Origin: CALGYY01 sp964585485 | GTDB lineage: Bacteria; Bacteroidota; Bacteroidia; Bacteroidales; CAIWKO01 | DNA length: 6,179 nucleotides | Direction of reading: 5' to 3' | Assembly: GCA_964585485.1 (NCBI GenBank) | Contig: CAZPDS010000115.1 | Span: forward strand, 1-6,179 | Shown: in pieces, positions 5,308-6,179 of the stretch | How positions within the stretch are numbered: the first letter of the stretch is position 1 | Layout: the number at the start of each line of letters is the position of its first letter | The notes under the pieces: generated by a model | Seen by the model: the letters and a program-made list of their open reading frames with translations, nothing else | Told to the model about the DNA's origin: nothing | Database searches by the model: none | Translations under genes and position numbers: made by a program

Positions 5308-6179
5308 ATGCGACGGCTCATGTTCAAAAAGAAAAATCTGCACATCATTCTCCTGTGCTTCCTTATTTTCCTGAGTTGCTATCCGACAGTACGCCTGTTG
5401 ACATTCGGTAATCATGCGGCCTCGGGTTTTGGACAATATGTTTTTGCGGGGCTGCCGGATCTGTTTGCCGCTTTGATTCTCGGAATTACGCTTTGGGGGT
5501 GGATTAAAAGCAAGACAGAGCTCCGGCTCTGTTTTATCGATTATGTGCTGGCGGTTTTTTGGCTCACCAATGTTTTGATCGGCTTTATCATTGCGCAAAA
5601 CCTGGTACTTTCACTCTACGCTTTTCGGATGACATGGTACCCGATGATGTTCTACCTGGTGTTTCGTTTTGCACATGCGGCGGTGATTTCAAAATCACTT
5701 CGCATGGCGGCATATTGGTTTTTGGTGCTAGGTGTAGCCGGCATTGTTCTTTACTTTCTCTTTTTCAACGCGATGATTCATATGATACAACTGAATCAAA
5801 CCGAAGTTGCGACCTACTTCGTGGTGCGCATGACCTCGGTTTTCTGGTCGCCAGTTGTCTTTTCGACCTTTATGGCTGTGGCATTCCTGTATTTTTATTA
5901 TAAGTTTTTGACCCGCCATCGTTGGCTGTATTTTGTTTTCATGGCAATCCTGATGTTTTGTGTGGTGATGGCCATGAGCCGGGGAACGATGATCGCGGTA
6001 CTCGCGGCCTTTCTATTGATGTCGGTTTTGATGCGCGATTGGAAACGATCCCTGGCCTCGCTGGGTCTGATCCTGACCGTTTTTTGTTTTACCGCATTTT
6101 ACATTGCGACACCCGGGGAAGTGTTTTTCTGGTTGGCTGATTCCACGATTGAAACGGTAGGTTTAAAAAAAGGTGTTAC
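5308..6179 (+). CDS. Wzy-like O-antigen polymerase/ligase family membrane protein (3' end missing)
   Basis: From ATG 5308 the frame stays open for 290 codons to the window edge. An in-frame TAA (5305-5307) directly precedes it. A second ATG at 5320 (MFKKKNLHII) is an alternative start and gives a more typical basic N-terminus. The protein is very hydrophobic, with about 7-8 membrane segments (near 11-30, 45-65, 76-97, 132-153, 180-199, 205-221, 226-241 and 249-266). The most telling motifs are YAFRMTWYPMMFYLVFR (104-120), a basic patch entering a helix, RMTSVFWSPVVFSTFMA (174-190), and AMSRGTMIAVLAAFLL (222-237). The last matches the S-R-G motif at the start of a helix in the O-antigen ligase/polymerase family (Wzy_C type). 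Following a flippase, a repeat-unit polymerase is the simplest reading; an O-antigen ligase is the alternative. The large periplasmic loop that would help decide lies beyond the window. Confidence 0.82.
   Translation, partial: MRRLMFKKKNLHIILLCFLIFLSCYPTVRLLTFGNHAASGFGQYVFAGLPDLFAALILGITLWGWIKSKTELRLCFIDYVLAVFWLTNVLIGFIIAQNLVLSLYAFRMTWYPMMFYLVFRFAHAAVISKSLRMAAYWFLVLGVAGIVLYFLFFNAMIHMIQLNQTEVATYFVVRMTSVFWSPVVFSTFMAVAFLYFYYKFLTRHRWLYFVFMAILMFCVVMAMSRGTMIAVLAAFLLMSVLMRDWKRSLASLGLILTVFCFTAFYIATPGEVFFWLADSTIETVGLKKGV

Noticed and set aside
275..5308. TTCCGATAAA present at 275-284 and again at 5299-5308
   Set aside because: A shared 10-mer is expected by chance several times in 6 kb; the copies are in unrelated contexts and flanks do not extend the match.
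5224..5598. Minus-strand open frame spanning the flippase end and the Wzy-like start
   Set aside because: It is low in hydrophobic residues and matches nothing; the plus strand here encodes membrane proteins with family motifs in a continuous frame.
5559..6140. Plus-strand open frames at 5559-5903 and 5922-6140
   Set aside because: They are off-frame readings of the Wzy-like gene, whose own frame is open from 5308 to the window end and contains the SRG motif.

Overview
The window looks like a chromosomal segment from a member of the Bacteroidota. Four signs support this. The truncated first gene carries the GIGTSTPDANAILEL signature common in secreted Bacteroidota proteins. None of the five gene starts has a clear Shine-Dalgarno sequence. 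Three TAnnTTTG boxes, the Bacteroidota -7 promoter element, lie just upstream of starts. The two best-recognised products, a CdaA-type diadenylate cyclase and a large exported transglutaminase-like protein, are of types found in that phylum. I cannot place the organism more precisely.

Layout: (1) 1-147, minus strand: the 5' end of an exported protein gene, running off the left edge. (2) 148-490: a 343-nt divergent intergenic region with a promoter box for each flanking gene, phased A/T tracts, a short inverted repeat and a G-rich patch; no convincing gene. (3) 491-1279, plus: cdaA, membrane-bound c-di-AMP synthase. (4) 1345-4005, plus: an 886-residue exported protein with a transglutaminase-like domain, a second degenerate copy of the same module, and a C-terminal thioredoxin-like domain without its CXXC. 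(5) 4010-5287, plus: a Wzx-like polysaccharide flippase starting 4 nt after the previous stop. (6) 5308-6179, plus: the 5' part of a multi-membrane-spanning Wzy/O-antigen-ligase-like protein, running off the right edge.

Genes 3 to 6 are co-directional with gaps of 65, 4 and 20 nt, so they may be transcribed together. The right half reads as the beginning of a surface-polysaccharide export and polymerisation locus (flippase, then polymerase or ligase). The left half is an envelope-linked signalling gene followed by an exported multidomain protein. A functional connection between c-di-AMP synthesis and the polysaccharide genes is only an inference from co-orientation. The most notable features are the intragenic module duplication in the transglutaminase-like protein, where both the second copy and the thioredoxin-like tail have lost their catalytic residues, and the promoter-like box placed so close to the start of the Wzy-like gene that its transcript would be nearly leaderless. 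I found no tRNA, rRNA, CRISPR array, insertion sequence or strong intrinsic terminator.
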